Assembly (NCBI GenBank): GCA_947500445.1
Contig: CANMSB010000006.1
Location: 110,621-174,620 of the forward strand
Direction of reading: 5' to 3'
Length of the DNA stretch: 64,000 bases
DNA from: an uncultured Flavobacteriaceae bacterium
GTDB lineage: Bacteria; Bacteroidota; Bacteroidia; Flavobacteriales; Flavobacteriaceae
Position numbers and translations under genes: made by a program. Each line of letters starts with the position of its first letter. Position 1 is the stretch's first letter. This document shows positions 63,060 to 64,000 of the stretch, one piece after another. The notes under the pieces are model-generated. The model ran no database searches, was not told the DNA's origin, and was given only the letters and a program-made list of their open reading frames with translations.

Positions 63060-63919
63060 AAGATTACCAAAAAGAGTTCCCTGTCGGGAAGATGTGCCAG
63101 ATCTTCAAGGTAAGTAAAAGCGGGTTTTACGCATGGGGGAACCGTACCCTCTCGAAGCGTGACCACCAGAACCGGACGCTGCTCTGCGAGATCCAGCGGA
63201 TACACCGCCAGAGCAAGGCCAGTTACGGGAGCCCCCGGATCACTGATGAACTGAAGGCCCGTGGGTTCGACGTATCCCGGCCACGGGTGGCCAGGCTGAT
63301 GAAAAAGAACAAAATAAGGGCCGTCCATGCGAAAAAGTTCACGACGACCACCGATTCGAAACATAAGTACCCGGTGGTGGAGAACAAATTGAACAGGGAC
63401 TTCTCCGCCAAGGAAAGCGGTCGGGCATGGGTGTCGGACATAACGTATATAAGGACGGCCAAAGGTTGGCTCTACCTGACCGTGATCTTGGACCTCTTCG
63501 ACCGCAAGGTCATCGGCTGGTCGCAAAGTAGCGATATGAGCGCCGAGAACACTACTATAGCGGCATGGAGGATGGCCGTAGGGAACAGGGCCCCTTCAAA
63601 GGGACTGATCTTTCATTCGGACAGGGGCGTACAGTATGCCTATTATGATTTTGCCCGTTTGTTGGACAGCTACAGTTGGGTCGAGAGAAGTATGAGCCGC
63701 AAGGGCAACTGTTGGGACAATGCGGTCGCCGAAAGCTTCTTTAAGTCCATAAAGGTGGAGCTCATCTACAGAAACCGATATCCGGGAAAGGGTCAGGCCG
63801 CCCTTTCGATATTCGAATGGATAGAGACATGGTACAACAAGAACAGGAGACATTCCGCATTGGGGAACATGACTATAGACGAATTTGAAAATTTAACTAA
63901 AATGAAAAATGCGGCTTAA
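63056..63919 (+). CDS. IS3-family transposase OrfB (DDE integrase core)
   Basis: 287 residues when read from its own ATG, which overlaps the OrfA stop (ATGA). rve-type catalytic core with D128 (WVSDITYI), D189 (FHSDRGVQY) and E226 (NAVAESFFKS), and the HTH-like front MCQIFKVSKSGFYAW. The motifs RSMSRKGNCWDNA and YNKNRRHSALG are typical of IS3. All catalytic residues are present, so the element may be active. Confidence 0.95.
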   Translation: MKDYQKEFPVGKMCQIFKVSKSGFYAWGNRTLSKRDHQNRTLLCEIQRIHRQSKASYGSPRITDELKARGFDVSRPRVARLMKKNKIRAVHAKKFTTTTDSKHKYPVVENKLNRDFSAKESGRAWVSDITYIRTAKGWLYLTVILDLFDRKVIGWSQSSDMSAENTTIAAWRMAVGNRAPSKGLIFHSDRGVQYAYYDFARLLDSYSWVERSMSRKGNCWDNAVAESFFKSIKVELIYRNRYPGKGQAALSIFEWIETWYNKNRRHSALGNMTIDEFENLTKMKNAA

Positions 63920-63944
63920 CTAAGGCGTGTTAACACAAAATAGG

Positions 63945-63952
63945 TATCTTTG
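63945..63952 (+). promoter_or_regulatory. TAnnTTTG element before the last transposase gene
   Basis: TATCTTTG, exact -7 consensus, 4 bases before the ATG at 63957; like 42449, this gives a leaderless layout. Confidence 0.4.
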
Positions 63953-63956
63953 TTAA

Positions 63957-64000
63957 ATGGAATTGACGGATACCCAATTTGAAACGATCAGCTCTCATTT
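63957..64000 (+). CDS. Second transposase, N-terminal start only (IS5-type)
   Basis: The last 44 bases encode MELTDTQFETISSH and run off the window. The pattern LTDxQFExI at the N-terminus is that of IS5/IS1182-group transposases with a DUF4096-type start. A second insertion sequence therefore abuts the IS3 element. Confidence 0.6.
   Translation, partial: MELTDTQFETISSH

Larger units (their letters stand above)
62706..63935 (+). mobile_element. IS3-family insertion sequence
   Basis: About 1.23 kb. The left end begins TGGACACTAAGTTAAG at 62706; the right end CTTAACTAAGGCGTGTTAACA lies near 63915-63935 and pairs imperfectly with it. Two overlapping transposase genes are inside. The exact right border and target duplication cannot be fixed by eye. 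Confidence 0.8.

Noticed and set aside
62864..63526. Long open frame of 220 codons antisense to the IS3 transposase
   Set aside because: Shadow of the high-G+C transposase genes; no recognisable motif, and the sense frames have full catalytic residues.

Overview
The window looks like a marine-type Flavobacteriaceae chromosome (Bacteroidota). Evidence seen: a SusC/SusD pair, outer-membrane beta-barrel receptors of the CarboxypepD_reg-like type, a DUF2490 protein, a FISUMP-domain protein, LytS/LytTR signalling, tandem MacB/FtsX-type permeases and -7 promoter elements of the TAnnTTTG kind. No rRNA, tRNA or CRISPR array was seen. Genus cannot be fixed from the sequence alone.

Layout. 1-13 kb: a MacAB-TolC-like export locus (TolC C-terminus, HlyD adaptor, ATPase, four consecutive FtsX permeases, second ATPase). 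13-26 kb: RluE-like pseudouridine synthase, SDR, DeoR regulator divergent from a SusC/SusD pair, methyltransferase, M19-like dipeptidase, a beta-barrel plus alpha/beta hydrolase pair, exported methyltransferase with TetR regulator. 26-36 kb: PQQ-type sugar dehydrogenase lipoprotein, an envelope operon (unknown secreted protein, DUF2490, MORN), lipocalin-like lipoprotein, Xre/RES toxin-antitoxin, DinB protein, DUF1266 lipoprotein. 36-47 kb: secreted ConA-like protein, outer-membrane receptor divergent from a membrane-anchored DNA-binding-like protein, TonB-like protein divergent from a membrane-bound winged-helix regulator, LytTR/LytS pair, MITE-like element, serine hydrolase. 47-57 kb: a second copy of the beta-barrel plus hydrolase module, PadR regulator with its permease, FISUMP protein, a NarL-type two-component system. 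57-64 kb is accessory: two exported proteins with a common leader, ParDE flanked by long direct repeats, an AT-rich three-gene island, and two insertion sequences.

Most notable is the island at 60.78-62.7 kb. It encodes a small protein starting Met-Gly-Ser-Ser-Gly-Ser-Gly, a fusion of a PfkB sugar/nucleoside kinase with a nucleoside 2-deoxyribosyltransferase-like domain, and a QueC-like PP-loop enzyme cut off after about 80 residues by an IS3-family element. QueC homologues occur in antiphage systems (type IV CBASS, Qat), where a partner protein with an N-terminal glycine is a reported conjugation substrate. I infer that this is a decayed member of a related deazaguanine or nucleobase-based defence system.

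The intergenic DNA carries several repeat families: a 26-bp palindrome (four copies), a foldback/MITE-like family (two copies), and a roughly 250-bp repeat with a terminator-like hairpin (three copies).
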